A stretch of DNA of 49,964 nt from an uncultured Clostridia bacterium (GTDB lineage: Bacteria > Bacillota > Clostridia > Oscillospirales > Acutalibacteraceae): contig CAJFTS010000006.1 of NCBI GenBank assembly GCA_904420015.1, positions 1-49,964 on the forward strand. Reading direction: 5' to 3'. Shown here one piece after another: positions 30,297 to 38,959 of the stretch (position 1 is the first letter of the stretch; every line of letters begins with the position of its first letter). The notes under the pieces were generated by a model. It ran no database searches, was not told the origin of the DNA, and saw only the letters and a program-made list of their open reading frames with translations. The position numbers and the translations under genes are program-made.

Positions 30297-31076
30297 ATGG
30301 AAAAAGGTTTAAAACTCTTATTGGCAGACGACTCGGCGGAGTTTGGTAAGGTATGCGCCCAGGCGCTGGAGAGCAGGGGAATCGAGATGGTTACCTGCCC
30401 GAAGGATGGGCGGAAGGTGCTCGACACCATCCCCTGCGTCAATCCCGACGTGGTGCTTTTGGATGTGTTTATGCCCAATCTGGATGCACTGGGCGTTATT
30501 CGGGAAATGAAGCAGAAGGATATGGAGAAGCAGCCGCAGTTTGTAACCATGTCCAGCTTTGACAACCCGCGGCTGGAAAACGAGCTGATGAGCTCAGGCG
30601 CAGCCTACTATTTCCTCAAGCCCTTTGATGCGGATTATATGGCCGACCGGATTCGCTCCATCTGCTCCGACGCACCTGCGTCCGCGCAGCTGCATGCGGC
30701 AAGACCAATGAACCCGGCCCAATCGGATTTGGAGGTGCTGGTGACCGAGATCATCCATCAAATCGGCGTCCCCGCCCACATCAAGGGATACCATTATCTG
30801 CGCGACGCCATTATGCTTTCGGTGGGCAACAGCGAGTACATCAACGCCGTTACCAAGCTTCTCTATCCTACGGTGGCCAAACGCTATCAAACCACCTCCT
30901 CCCGGGTGGAACGCGCAATCCGCCACGCCATTGAGGTCGCTTGGGACCGTGGAGATGTGGATATCCTCAACAGCTATTTCGGCTATACCATCCATAACGG
31001 CCGCGGCAAGCCGACCAACAGCGAGTTTATCGCCATGATCGCCGATAAGCTTCGCCTTCAGCTGAAGGCCAGCTAA
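30297..31076 (+). CDS. spo0A: Spo0A, master regulator of sporulation
   Basis: A phosphorelay response regulator of 259 aa. The receiver domain has acidic residues D11-D12, phospho-acceptor D56 (LLDVFMP) and the lysine in FLKPF. The C-terminal effector domain is unmistakable: [24 protein letters not shown], then the recognition helix [16 protein letters not shown] and [21 protein letters not shown] 30297 follows GAGGGA; earlier in-frame ATGs lack this. TTGCAA (30225-30230) with TAATCT 17 bp later is a possible promoter. It is not next to spoIVB as usual. Confidence 0.97.
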   Translation: MEKGLKLLLADDSAEFGKVCAQALESRGIEMVTCPKDGRKVLDTIPCVNPDVVLLDVFMPNLDALGVIREMKQKDMEKQPQFVTMSSFDNPRLENELMSSGAAYYFLKPFDADYMADRIRSICSDAPASAQLHAARPMNPAQSDLEVLVTEIIHQIGVPAHIKGYHYLRDAIMLSVGNSEYINAVTKLLYPTVAKRYQTTSSRVERAIRHAIEVAWDRGDVDILNSYFGYTIHNGRGKPTNSEFIAMIADKLRLQLKAS

Positions 31077-31106
31077 GCAGAGAGTTTGCCTTTTTCGTTT
31101 GATTAT

Positions 31107-31154
31107 GACAAAAGCGTTCCCGATTTCCTTTTGTGAATCGGGAACGCTTTTTTG
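31107..31154 (+). terminator. Intrinsic terminator of spo0A
   Basis: AAAAGCGTTCCCGATT pairs with AATCGGGAACGCTTTT around a 10-nt loop; T-run follows. Confidence 0.93.
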
Positions 31155-31764
31155 AAATTAGCAGATAGGGAGGATGGCTTGACGCAGTTATCCGGCAGCG
31201 GCAAATCCATCTGTCCTTTTGGAAGAAGGGTACGAGACAAAACCCGGTACAGCCGGTTTCCCTCGTCGGAAAGAAAGCCGGCGGATAAATGCGTGCGGCA
31301 GAAGGCGTGATTGTTTGGGCCCGGTTGGAACAAAATTCGCTTGGCATCCGGGTGAGAACGGACGGCTAAAACCAGCGCCAAGCCCTTTCACGGCCAATGC
31401 CCTTTCCCAAAGGGGTCTCTTCCCGGATGAGATCGCCGATGCTGTAGGCGCCCTTCGGATCGATCGATGGTTCATGTCAGGCTTCGTTTCTTTTTTCGTA
31501 CGGATAATACCGACAAAAGCCGATGTCCTTTCCCGATGCTGTTGCGATAAAAGGATGAATCCAGTGAAACGCATCCCCGCGTTTTGGGGTTTCGTCCATC
31601 CAAGCCCCGGCTGCGCAAACCATTTTGTAACATGCCTGCGACCGAGCCAATCGGCAAAAGGGAAAGAGCTCCGTCGCAAAATTCCCGCAGTGCAATCGGG
31701 CGCATATGCTGTTTTTTGCCAATGGAAAATAGGACGGCGATGGATTGCCGAATTTTATAAATGA
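31155..31764. other. Gene-free region between spo0A and pcrA
   Basis: About 600 bp. ORFs exist on both strands (up to 181 codons), but they overlap each other, lack ribosome binding sites and give Arg/Pro/Ser-rich sequences with no recognisable family. I see no repeat shared with the rest of the window. It may be decayed DNA. Confidence 0.5.
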
Positions 31765-31796
31765 AAAAACCCGTCCGCCCATCGGCGGACGGATTT
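31765..31796 (-). terminator. Terminator of pcrA (minus strand)
   Basis: On the minus strand CCGTCCGCC, GATG, GGCGGACGG is followed by GTTTTTTC, 4 nt after the pcrA stop. Confidence 0.92.
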
Positions 31797-31799
31797 TCG

Positions 31800-34175
31800 T
31801 TATTGCTTGGTCAGCCTTGCGAAATTCGCCATCAGCTTTTTGGTTCCCACCTTGTCAAACGCAACCTCTACCAGCGTGTCGTTGCCCACCGGCTTAACCG
31901 AAACCACCATACCGCTGCCGAACGTTTTATGTAGGACGCTGTCACCGACGGCAAACCGGGCCTTTTTGGTCATGTGAGCGGCGTTGTCCGACCCGGTGCC
32001 CACCCGTCTGGCCGCGCTGGCGGCAAGGGCGAAGGCCTGCTTGCGTTCGTCCGGCTGGCGGGTACGTTCCGCCACAGGGCGGCGTACCGTAACCCGCTCA
32101 ATGGTCTCCACCAAATCCTCCGGTATTTCCTCACAAAAGCGGGACACCTTGTTGCGGGCGGTAGAGCCGTAAAGCATCCGTGAACAGCAGGAGGACAGAT
32201 ACAGCTGTTCCTTGGCCCGGGTGATGCCCACATAGGCTAAGCGGCGCTCCTCCTCGATCTGGTCGGGATTATAGACGGCCTGCATCCCCGGAAAGATACC
32301 TTCCTCCATACCCGGGATAAAGACCACCGGAAACTCCAGCCCCTTGGCCGCATGCAGCGTCATGAGCGTGACCGCATCGGCAGTGGAATCGTAATTGTCC
32401 ACATCGGTCATCAGGGAGATTTCCTCCAAAAAACCAGCCAAAGACGGCTCGTCGCTTTCGTCCTCATAGGTCATGATGGCGGAAGCAAGCTCGTTGATGT
32501 TCTCAATCCGGCTCTGGGCTTCCTCGCCCTGCGCCTCCAGCATGGCTAAGTACCCGGTGCGCTCCAGCATATGCTTATAGACATCGTGCAGCGGAAGGAT
32601 CTCCAGCTCCTCCTCGAATTCCCGGATCATCCGTGCAAAGGCGGTCAGCCTGGGCGCGGAACGGGAAAAGGCGGCGAACCGGTCGGCCTGCTCCACCACG
32701 TCGAATAAGGATAGGTTTTCCTGGGCGGCAATTTCCGCCGCCGCTGCCACCGTCGCGTCGCCGATTTGGCGCTTCGGTTCGTTGATGATACGGCGCAGCC
32801 GGACGGAATCGGCATGGTTGTTGACCACCCCGAGGTAGGCGAGCATGTCCTTGACTTCCTTATGCTCATAAAAACGAAGGCCGGCTAAAATCCGGTAAGG
32901 GATACCCGACTTCACAAAGGCCCGTTCAATGGCGGAGGCTTGGGCATTGACCCGGTAGAGGACGGCAAACTCCGAAAACTTCCGCCCGGCCGCCGTGGCC
33001 TCCAGAATTTTATCGGTCATAAAGGCGGCTTCTTCCTGTTCGTTGTCGCAAAGGAGCTTGACGATTTTATCGCCGCCTTTTTTTTCGGTCCAAAGGTTTT
33101 TGCCCTTTCGTTCCTTATTGTTTTCAATTACCGCGTTGGCCGCGTCCAGGATGCAAGCGGTGGAGCGGTAATTCTGCTCCAAGCGGATGACGGCCGCATC
33201 CGGATACTGCCGTTCAAAGCTCAGGATGTTTTCAATGGTCGCCCCGCGGAATTTATAAATACTCTGATCGTCGTCGCCCACCACACACAGATTGCGGTGC
33301 CCCGCCGCCAGAAGGCTTACCAGCTGATACTGGACCTGGTTGGTGTCCTGGTATTCATCCACCATGATATACCGGAATCGGTTCTGATAGTGGGTGAGAA
33401 TATCCTCGTTTTCCTTGAGCAGGGTGACCGTCTGCATCAGCAGATCGTCAAAATCCATGGCGTCCGACTCCTTCAGCCGACGCTGGTACATCTGATAAAT
33501 TTCCCCGATTTTTTTCAGCCGCAGGTCGCTTCCCGCCGCGTCGATAAAACGTTTGGGATCGATCATGGAATCCTTTGCGTGGCTGATCTGGTTCAATACG
33601 CTGCGCAGCGGCATGACCTTGTCGTCCACCCGCAGGGCCTTCATACATTCCTTGAGCAGCCGCTTCTGGTCGTCGGTGTCGTAAATCGCAAAATTGCTGC
33701 TGTAGCCCAGACGGTCGGCGTCCCGGCGCAAAAACCGCGCGCAAGTGGAATGGAAGGTGGCGGCCCAAACGTCGGCGCCGCCGGTGGGCAGCATTTTGTT
33801 GATCCGGTCCTTCAGCTCCCCTGCGGCCTTATTGGTAAAGGTAATGGCGAGAATCTGCCAAGGGCGCACCGGCTCGACCGCCAGAAGGGAATCAAATTGC
33901 CCTTCATCCGCTTCCTTCCCATCGATCAGGCCCTGCAGCCGGCCGGCCGCGTCGGCGTCCAGCCCCTGCGGCACCCAGTCCGAATGATAGGCTTTGCCGA
34001 AACGGATGAGATTGGCGATGCGGTTGACCAAAACCGTCGTTTTTCCGCTGCCTGCGCCAGCCAAAATCAGCACAGGGCCCTCGGTATGAAAGACCGCCCG
34101 CTTCTGCATATCGTTCATACGGCCGAAAATGTGTTCCAATGCCGCGCGCCGCACGGCTGTGTATTCCGAATTCAT
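31800..34175 (-). CDS. pcrA: ATP-dependent DNA helicase PcrA/UvrD
   Basis: A superfamily 1 3'-5' helicase for DNA repair and rolling-circle replication, 791 aa. Walker A is GAGSGKTT (residues 40-47), Walker B VDEYQDTNQVQ, motif III GDDDQSIYKFRGA, motif IV LEQNYRST and motif V TLHAAKGLEFPVVF, followed by VGITRAKEQLYL. The C-terminal ~60 residues (FAVGDSVLHKTFGSGMVVSV) form the Tudor-like RNA polymerase-binding tail of PcrA. ATG 34175 follows AGGAGCGAG. It stands alone, without ligA downstream. Confidence 0.95.
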   Translation of the reverse strand: MNSEYTAVRRAALEHIFGRMNDMQKRAVFHTEGPVLILAGAGSGKTTVLVNRIANLIRFGKAYHSDWVPQGLDADAAGRLQGLIDGKEADEGQFDSLLAVEPVRPWQILAITFTNKAAGELKDRINKMLPTGGADVWAATFHSTCARFLRRDADRLGYSSNFAIYDTDDQKRLLKECMKALRVDDKVMPLRSVLNQISHAKDSMIDPKRFIDAAGSDLRLKKIGEIYQMYQRRLKESDAMDFDDLLMQTVTLLKENEDILTHYQNRFRYIMVDEYQDTNQVQYQLVSLLAAGHRNLCVVGDDDQSIYKFRGATIENILSFERQYPDAAVIRLEQNYRSTACILDAANAVIENNKERKGKNLWTEKKGGDKIVKLLCDNEQEEAAFMTDKILEATAAGRKFSEFAVLYRVNAQASAIERAFVKSGIPYRILAGLRFYEHKEVKDMLAYLGVVNNHADSVRLRRIINEPKRQIGDATVAAAAEIAAQENLSLFDVVEQADRFAAFSRSAPRLTAFARMIREFEEELEILPLHDVYKHMLERTGYLAMLEAQGEEAQSRIENINELASAIMTYEDESDEPSLAGFLEEISLMTDVDNYDSTADAVTLMTLHAAKGLEFPVVFIPGMEEGIFPGMQAVYNPDQIEEERRLAYVGITRAKEQLYLSSCCSRMLYGSTARNKVSRFCEEIPEDLVETIERVTVRRPVAERTRQPDERKQAFALAASAARRVGTGSDNAAHMTKKARFAVGDSVLHKTFGSGMVVSVKPVGNDTLVEVAFDKVGTKKLMANFARLTKQ

Positions 34176-34570
34176 CTGCTCGCTCCTATTAATTCAAATC
34201 GTCTGTCTTTTCTTACTTCTTTATTTTACCGCAATTTGCCCTCAAAAGCAAATGCATTCTTTCCATTGCGCTTGTCGCCGACATCAAAAAAGGAAAAAAC
34301 TCGTTTGCGCCGAAAATGCCGCACCATCTTTCCGCCGATGCATACCCTGGGATTGGAGGAAAATTCGGCAAAGCGGCAAATCTGCCGGTTTTCCAGTCGT
34401 CCGGGCGCTGAGCAGGCGCGTCCCCTTTAGGCGGAAAATGGCCAACATTTTCGCCGGGAACTTGTCTGTTTTTCTCCGAAAGCGCGCACAATTTAGTGAC
34501 GCGAATGGCCCAGACACATACACTGATATTGAAGTTGACAGCTTCAATATACAAACAGGAGGATTTCATT
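34176..34570. other. Intergenic region between pcrA and the recombinase cluster
   Basis: About 395 bp between divergent genes. No credible ORF; the ones present are shadow frames without ribosome binding sites. It contains the possible sporulation promoter at 34499-34525 and the inverted repeat TTGAAG...CTTCAA at 34529-34546. Confidence 0.5.
34499..34546 (+). promoter_or_regulatory. Possible mother-cell sigma factor promoter and operator
   Basis: CATACACT (34517-34524) resembles the -10 boxes of sigma-E (CATACA-T) and sigma-K (CATA-N3-TA) promoters, with AC 16 bp upstream as in the sigma-K -35. It is followed by TTGAAG...CTTCAA. The evidence is weak but fits a sporulation-linked role for the Cys-rich gene at 34571. 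Confidence 0.35.
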
Positions 34571-35347
34571 ATGGCTGATAACCGATTTCAGACATGCGAT
34601 GGCTTCGCAGGTGGAAATTTCAAAGAGGCGGTCTGCATTGACACCGGTAGGATCTACGATTCCTGCTCGGACAAAGACTGCCTCGAAGATCTCCGGGTGT
34701 ACTTCACCGAATGCAACCAGCGGATTGTCGACCAGGCTGTGAGCGTACGCAGCCGCAGGGCCGATGTCATTACCGTGTACATCGACATCGAGCCGGTACC
34801 CTTCAACAAGGGCTTCTACTCGGTGGATATGACCTTCTTCTTTGATGTCGTGGTTGATGTGTATGCTTCTCCGGCGGCGCATCCGTGCACCATTGACGGA
34901 CTCGCCGTCTTTAACAAGAAGGTCATTCTCTACGGCAGCGAAGGCGCAGTTAAGGTATTCGCTTCCGATTTCCGCTGCAACGAAGATGACGACCAGTACC
35001 GGATGAGCGGAAACCTGCCCAAGGCGGTTTGCCAGGTCGCCGACCCGATCATTCTTTCCGCACGGATCTGCGATCCCTGCGAATGCCGGGGCGGCTGCGA
35101 CTGCTTCAACGAAGGCTGCGTCATTCCCGATTGCATATGCCGCCGCTTTGGGGGACCTCTGGGCGGCTGCAGACCGGAAAAGGTCATATACGTAACCATC
35201 GGCGTATTCACCATCGTTCAACTGGAGAGAAACGTGCAGATGCTCATCCCCGTCTATGATTTTTGTGTGCCGGATAAGGAAGGGAGGGAGTGGGTATCGC
35301 AAACCGGCAGGGCATATCCAAGGCGGCTCCCACATAAAATGAAGTAG
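34571..35347 (+). CDS. Conserved Cys-rich clostridial protein, unknown (possible spore-associated)
   Basis: A 258-aa soluble protein starting at ATG 34571 behind AGGAGG. It begins with VCIDTGRIYDSCSDKDCLEDLRVYF and is mostly beta-strand-like (DVITVYIDIEPVPFNKGFYSVDMTFFFDVVVDVY). A Cys cluster follows at about residues 171-200 (CDPCECRGGCDCFNEGC...CICRRFGG) that could bind metal or cross-link. There is no signal peptide. I believe similar proteins are widespread in spore-forming Clostridia, but I do not know an established function. It lies 27 bp before the small gene that is coupled to a recombinase. Confidence 0.7.
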   Translation: MADNRFQTCDGFAGGNFKEAVCIDTGRIYDSCSDKDCLEDLRVYFTECNQRIVDQAVSVRSRRADVITVYIDIEPVPFNKGFYSVDMTFFFDVVVDVYASPAAHPCTIDGLAVFNKKVILYGSEGAVKVFASDFRCNEDDDQYRMSGNLPKAVCQVADPIILSARICDPCECRGGCDCFNEGCVIPDCICRRFGGPLGGCRPEKVIYVTIGVFTIVQLERNVQMLIPVYDFCVPDKEGREWVSQTGRAYPRRLPHKMK

Positions 35348-35374
35348 AAAAAGGGGGAATGGAGACTTGGGGTG

Positions 35375-35626
35375 ATGCAGATCCATGACGACCAAACGGT
35401 GACGTTTGATTTGAAAGGATACCCGCCGGCGGTTTGCCGGAGGAGGGATGGATACCGGGAAGGGGAAATCCAAGTGGAAAGCTATGAAAGCCGGCTGGAC
35501 CCGGTGCAAAGGGAAATCCAAAACCATACCCTTGTGTCCAAGGTAATCAAACGGCTTTCCGCCGAGGATGCCCGCAGAAAGGGGGAGGCGGAAAGCCCCG
35601 GTGAAAAGGAGCCCCAAGGAGAATGA
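35375..35626 (+). CDS. Small protein coupled to the serine recombinase (83 aa)
   Basis: ATG 35375 (GTG 35372 is an alternative) follows GGAGACTTGGGG. The product is highly charged with no membrane segment; IQNHTLVSKVIKRLSAEDARRKGE is probably helical. Its TGA overlaps the recombinase ATG (ATGA at 35623-35626), so the two are translationally coupled. Proteins encoded this way next to large serine recombinases can be directionality factors or accessory proteins, but nothing in the sequence proves this. Confidence 0.65.
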   Translation: MQIHDDQTVTFDLKGYPPAVCRRRDGYREGEIQVESYESRLDPVQREIQNHTLVSKVIKRLSAEDARRKGEAESPGEKEPQGE

Positions 35627-37188
35627 AAGCCATTTACGCCAGGCAGTCGCTTGAGAAAAAGAACAGCCTTTCCATCCAGGGCCAGATCGACCTGTGCAAA
35701 AGGTACATAGCCGGCGGCGAGGAATACCGGGTCTATTCCGAGAGCAAAAGCGGGAAGAACACCTCCCAGCGGCCTGAGTTTTTGCAGATGCTTTCCGACA
35801 TCCAGGCCGGGAGCATCGACGCGGTTATCGTTTATCGGCTCGACCGCATCAGCCGCAACGTATTGGATTTTTGTTCGGTCTGGGAGATCTTTAAGGCGCA
35901 CCGCGTCCAGTTTATCTCCTGTAACGAGAACTTCGACACCTCCACCCCGATGGGGGAAGCGATGCTGATGATCGCCATGGTATTCGCCCAGATGGAGCGC
36001 GCTACCATTATCGAACGGGTGACCGACAATTATTTCAGCCGCGCCCAGCAGGGCTTTTATCTGGGTGGATATCCTCCCTTCGGACTGAAAAAAACCGACG
36101 TTCTCTACAAAGGGAAACGCACCTGCGCCTATGAGGAGGACGAGGCCCAGGCAGAGGTTCTCCGCTTGATATATGAGCAGTATGCCGGCCGGGACATTTC
36201 CCTGGGAAAGCTGGGGGAGGAGCTGACGAGGCAAGGGTACCGCACCGGCCGGGGAAGCAATTGGTCCGCCTGCAGCCTGGGGCGTGTCCTGCGCAGCCCG
36301 GTCTATGTAAAGGCGGACGCAAGGGTTTTTCATTACCTGCAAAGCAAAGGGGCGACCATGAACAACGATGTGGAGGAATACATCGGAGTAAACGGCTGCT
36401 ATGTTTACGCGCCCCAGCAGGATCCGGAGGGCGGCAGCCGGGCAAAGAAAAAACGCAGCGGCCGAAAGTTCAGCGATCTAAGCTGTTCCTACGTCACCCT
36501 TGCCCCTCACCGGGGACTGATTGACGCCGGCCTGTGGCTGCGCTGCCAGGAAAAGCTCGACCGCAACAAGCAAGTCAAATGCGACCGCAGCGGCACCCAT
36601 TCCTGGCTGTCCGGGCTGATGCGGTGCGCAAACTGCGGCTATGGGATTACCGTTGTAAACAACAGCCGTGGAAAGACCTATATCAATTGCTACGGCAAAA
36701 AGATCCACGATTGTCCCGGCCGGGAACGCGCCTGGCAGCTCGAAGAAATCGAGCGGGCTGTTTCCCGGATGCTGCTTTCCCGGCTCAAGGCGCTCATTGC
36801 GATCGAAGGCAAGGAAGAGATCGGCCGGGAACCGCCCGAAGCGGACCGGCTTCGCAGGGAGGCGGTCAAGCTGGAAGAACGGGTGGGGCGCCTTTTGGAT
36901 GAGCTGGAAGCCGCAAAGGAGGAAAAGGCGGGGGCGAGGATAGAGGCGCTCCGCCGCCGTCTTGACCAGGTGACCGGTCAGCTCGAACAGGCAAACCAAG
37001 CCGTCTTACGGCAAATCAATGCGTATAACCGCCGAAAGCAAGCCCTAAAGGGCGGATACAGCATGGCGCGCATTGCCGCCGATTGGGAGGAGGGCCGCTT
37101 TGACCTCAAGCAGCGGCAGCTGATAGCCCGTACCTTCATCCGGCACGTTGTGGTCGGGAATAGGGACATCCAGGTGGTCTTTTATTAA
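35623..37188 (+). CDS. Large serine recombinase (521 aa)
   Basis: A site-specific recombinase of the resolvase/invertase superfamily. The catalytic domain (about 1-145) has the nucleophile S9 (YARQSLEKKNSLS), YRLDRISRN with catalytic arginines, and FISCNENFDTSTPMGEAMLMIAMVFAQMER. Then come the recombinase domain (about 150-260), a zinc ribbon with CANCGYG and CYGKKIHDCPG (about 337-366), and a long coiled-coil (about 400-470). All key residues look intact. No excisionase, phage or conjugation genes and no clear attachment repeats are visible. It may be the operator of a minimal element or domesticated. Its 3' end abuts a truncated germination-hydrolase gene. Confidence 0.93.
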   Translation: MKAIYARQSLEKKNSLSIQGQIDLCKRYIAGGEEYRVYSESKSGKNTSQRPEFLQMLSDIQAGSIDAVIVYRLDRISRNVLDFCSVWEIFKAHRVQFISCNENFDTSTPMGEAMLMIAMVFAQMERATIIERVTDNYFSRAQQGFYLGGYPPFGLKKTDVLYKGKRTCAYEEDEAQAEVLRLIYEQYAGRDISLGKLGEELTRQGYRTGRGSNWSACSLGRVLRSPVYVKADARVFHYLQSKGATMNNDVEEYIGVNGCYVYAPQQDPEGGSRAKKKRSGRKFSDLSCSYVTLAPHRGLIDAGLWLRCQEKLDRNKQVKCDRSGTHSWLSGLMRCANCGYGITVVNNSRGKTYINCYGKKIHDCPGRERAWQLEEIERAVSRMLLSRLKALIAIEGKEEIGREPPEADRLRREAVKLEERVGRLLDELEAAKEEKAGARIEALRRRLDQVTGQLEQANQAVLRQINAYNRRKQALKGGYSMARIAADWEEGRFDLKQRQLIARTFIRHVVVGNRDIQVVFY

Positions 37189-37189
37189 A

Positions 37190-37296
37190 AAGGCCGCCCT
37201 TTTGGTTGCCGGCGTGTGGTTGTTTCTTTCGTCCCCTTCGCCTCCCGCCTCGCACTGTATGAGCCTGGCGAGCAGCTCCCTGTCTGAATAGGCCAT
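37190..37296 (-). pseudogene. Truncated 5' end of a SleB/CwlJ-type cell-wall hydrolase gene
   Basis: On the minus strand, ATG 37296 with GGAGTGG upstream opens MAYSDRELLARLIQCEAGGEGDE, the characteristic N-terminus of SleB/CwlJ-family cortex hydrolases, including the catalytic-type glutamate in CEAGGEG. After about 22 residues homology stops abruptly (RNNHTPATKR), within 50 bp of the recombinase stop codon. The remainder of the gene is not in the flanking DNA that I can see. It looks cut at the edge of the recombinase cluster. Confidence 0.7.
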
Positions 37297-37569
37297 ACAC
37301 ACCACTCCTTCAACAGTCCCAATATATGTGGCAAATAGGGGGATTTATGTCGGATTTGCCGATTATGGACGAGTGGATGGGCGGTTGCCGCGAAAGTATA
37401 TGCCCTTTGGACGGAAAGCAACGATGCGGCTCTGCATAGGAGAATCCCCGCTTTCTTATGTTTTGGTGCGCCTGCCCAACCGGAAAGGTGTTTTTTCTTA
37501 CAGGCACAGCCTATGCCGGTTTCCTGCCGCAGGTGCCGGTTTTTTTAGAGAAAAGAGTAGAAAAAGGCA

Positions 37570-37615
37570 GAGAAAAGACCTGGGACTGCTTTTGCAGTCC
37601 CAGGTCTTTTCTCTA
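37570..37615. terminator. Bidirectional terminator
   Basis: AGAAAAGACCTGGGACTGC pairs perfectly with GCAGTCCCAGGTCTTTTCT around TTTT. It closes the minus-strand homocysteine methyltransferase gene. Confidence 0.92.
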
Positions 37616-37621
37616 GTTTCA

Positions 37622-38839
37622 TTAGAAAACGATGGCGCCGTACTTCTCTGCAATTCTGCGCAGTTCGCCGGGATCCATCTCACTGTCCGAGTCCACCAGC
37701 GCCCTGCCCTGGTAGAGCCGCAGCGCCGCGTCCAACGCCTCGGGGCCGTCCGCCGAAAGGCAGACCGGCAGGCGGGACATATGGACATTTTCCGCGAACA
37801 GCTGCGCGTCGTCCCGGTTGCGGATGTGGATGAGAACCGCGCTGACCTGCTCATCCTCCATGTCGATCAAGGCGTCGGCCATATCCAGGTCGCATTCCAC
37901 CGGTTCGCTTAAAGTAATGTCGTCTCCCAGGAAGAAGGCTTCCCCTTCTCTTGCGGCCGCATAAGCGTCCGGCTGCTCGGTATGAGCGGGAAGGGGCGTT
38001 TCATCAAGGACACGGCGCAGGGCCGCCACATGGGCGGGAGTAGCGCCGCAGCAGCCGCCGATGATCGAGACCCCTGCCTTTACCAACGCCGTAAGCCCTT
38101 GTGCAAATTCCTCCGGATTGAGATAATCCCCCTCCTGCGAATCGGGGAGCCCGGCGTTGGGCTTGGCGATGAGAGGGACGGCGGCGTGAGGCGCGGCCTC
38201 CGCCAAGAAGGGGAGCATGTCCGCCGGCCCGGTGGAGCAATTGAGTCCCACCGCGCTGGCCCCCATGCTTTGCAGGGTGATGAGGGTGGGAAGCAGCGAC
38301 GCACCCGACAGGGTATGTCCCGACTTGTCCACCGTGATGCTGCAAAAGACCGGCAGCCCCGTTTCCTTGGCCGCCAGCAGGGCTGCCCGGGTGTCGGACA
38401 GGTTCATCATCGTCTCGCAAAAGACAAAGTCCGCCCCCGCTTCCTTGAGCACCTGTACCTGTTCGGTGTAAATCTCCACCAGCTCCTCAAAGGTTGCCTC
38501 TCCGAACGGCTCGATAAAAAGTCCGGTGGGGGATAGGTCTGCGCCTACCAACGCCCGCCCGTTTGCCGCCTCCTTGGATAAGGCGATCAGCCTTGCGTTC
38601 ATTTCCTCCACCTGGTCGGCCAGCTTGAAGAAGGAAAGCCGGGCGCGGTTGGCGCCGAAGGTGGGGGCGAGGACCGCATCAGAGCCCGCTTCTACAAAGG
38701 CGCGCTGCAGCTCCTGCAGCGGCTGGGGATTTTCTAAAATCCACTGCTCCGGGCAGACGCCCCGGGGCATCCCGGCGGCGATCAGGTTGGTGCCGGTGGC
38801 CCCATCGAGCAGGAAGGGAAGCTTGAAAGGGAATGCCAT
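37622..38839 (-). CDS. Homocysteine S-methyltransferase family protein (MetH N-terminal-like)
   Basis: A zinc-dependent methyltransferase domain that moves a methyl group to homocysteine. The barrel starts at LLDGATGTNL, and the three zinc cysteines are in GLNCSTGP and IIGGCCGATPAHV. The first ~290 residues match the homocysteine-binding half of MetH. The last ~110 residues (from about DALIDMEDEQVSAVLIHI) resemble only the beginning of a second barrel and have no cobalamin-binding domain. It is therefore a short form (405 aa) that probably needs a separate corrinoid or folate partner. AAGGAGCGG lies 11 nt before the start. Confidence 0.85.
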   Translation of the reverse strand: MAFPFKLPFLLDGATGTNLIAAGMPRGVCPEQWILENPQPLQELQRAFVEAGSDAVLAPTFGANRARLSFFKLADQVEEMNARLIALSKEAANGRALVGADLSPTGLFIEPFGEATFEELVEIYTEQVQVLKEAGADFVFCETMMNLSDTRAALLAAKETGLPVFCSITVDKSGHTLSGASLLPTLITLQSMGASAVGLNCSTGPADMLPFLAEAAPHAAVPLIAKPNAGLPDSQEGDYLNPEEFAQGLTALVKAGVSIIGGCCGATPAHVAALRRVLDETPLPAHTEQPDAYAAAREGEAFFLGDDITLSEPVECDLDMADALIDMEDEQVSAVLIHIRNRDDAQLFAENVHMSRLPVCLSADGPEALDAALRLYQGRALVDSDSEMDPGELRRIAEKYGAIVF

Positions 38840-38959
38840 ATGCTTTTGTTCCGCTCCTTTCTATCTTGCAAAGACCGGGAGGCATCCGCCGCCCAGGCCC
38901 GCATCCATTCTAGCACAATCTGTTTAAAACGCAAACGGTCCGGAGGGGAAAGGAACGAA

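Noticed and set aside
31188-31764. Overlapping ORFs of 163 and 181 codons between spo0A and pcrA
   Set aside because: No ribosome binding sites, biased residue composition and mutual overlap; nothing family-like on either strand.
32940-34430. 496-codon plus-strand ORF opposite pcrA
   Set aside because: Antisense shadow of pcrA; no domain and no start signal.
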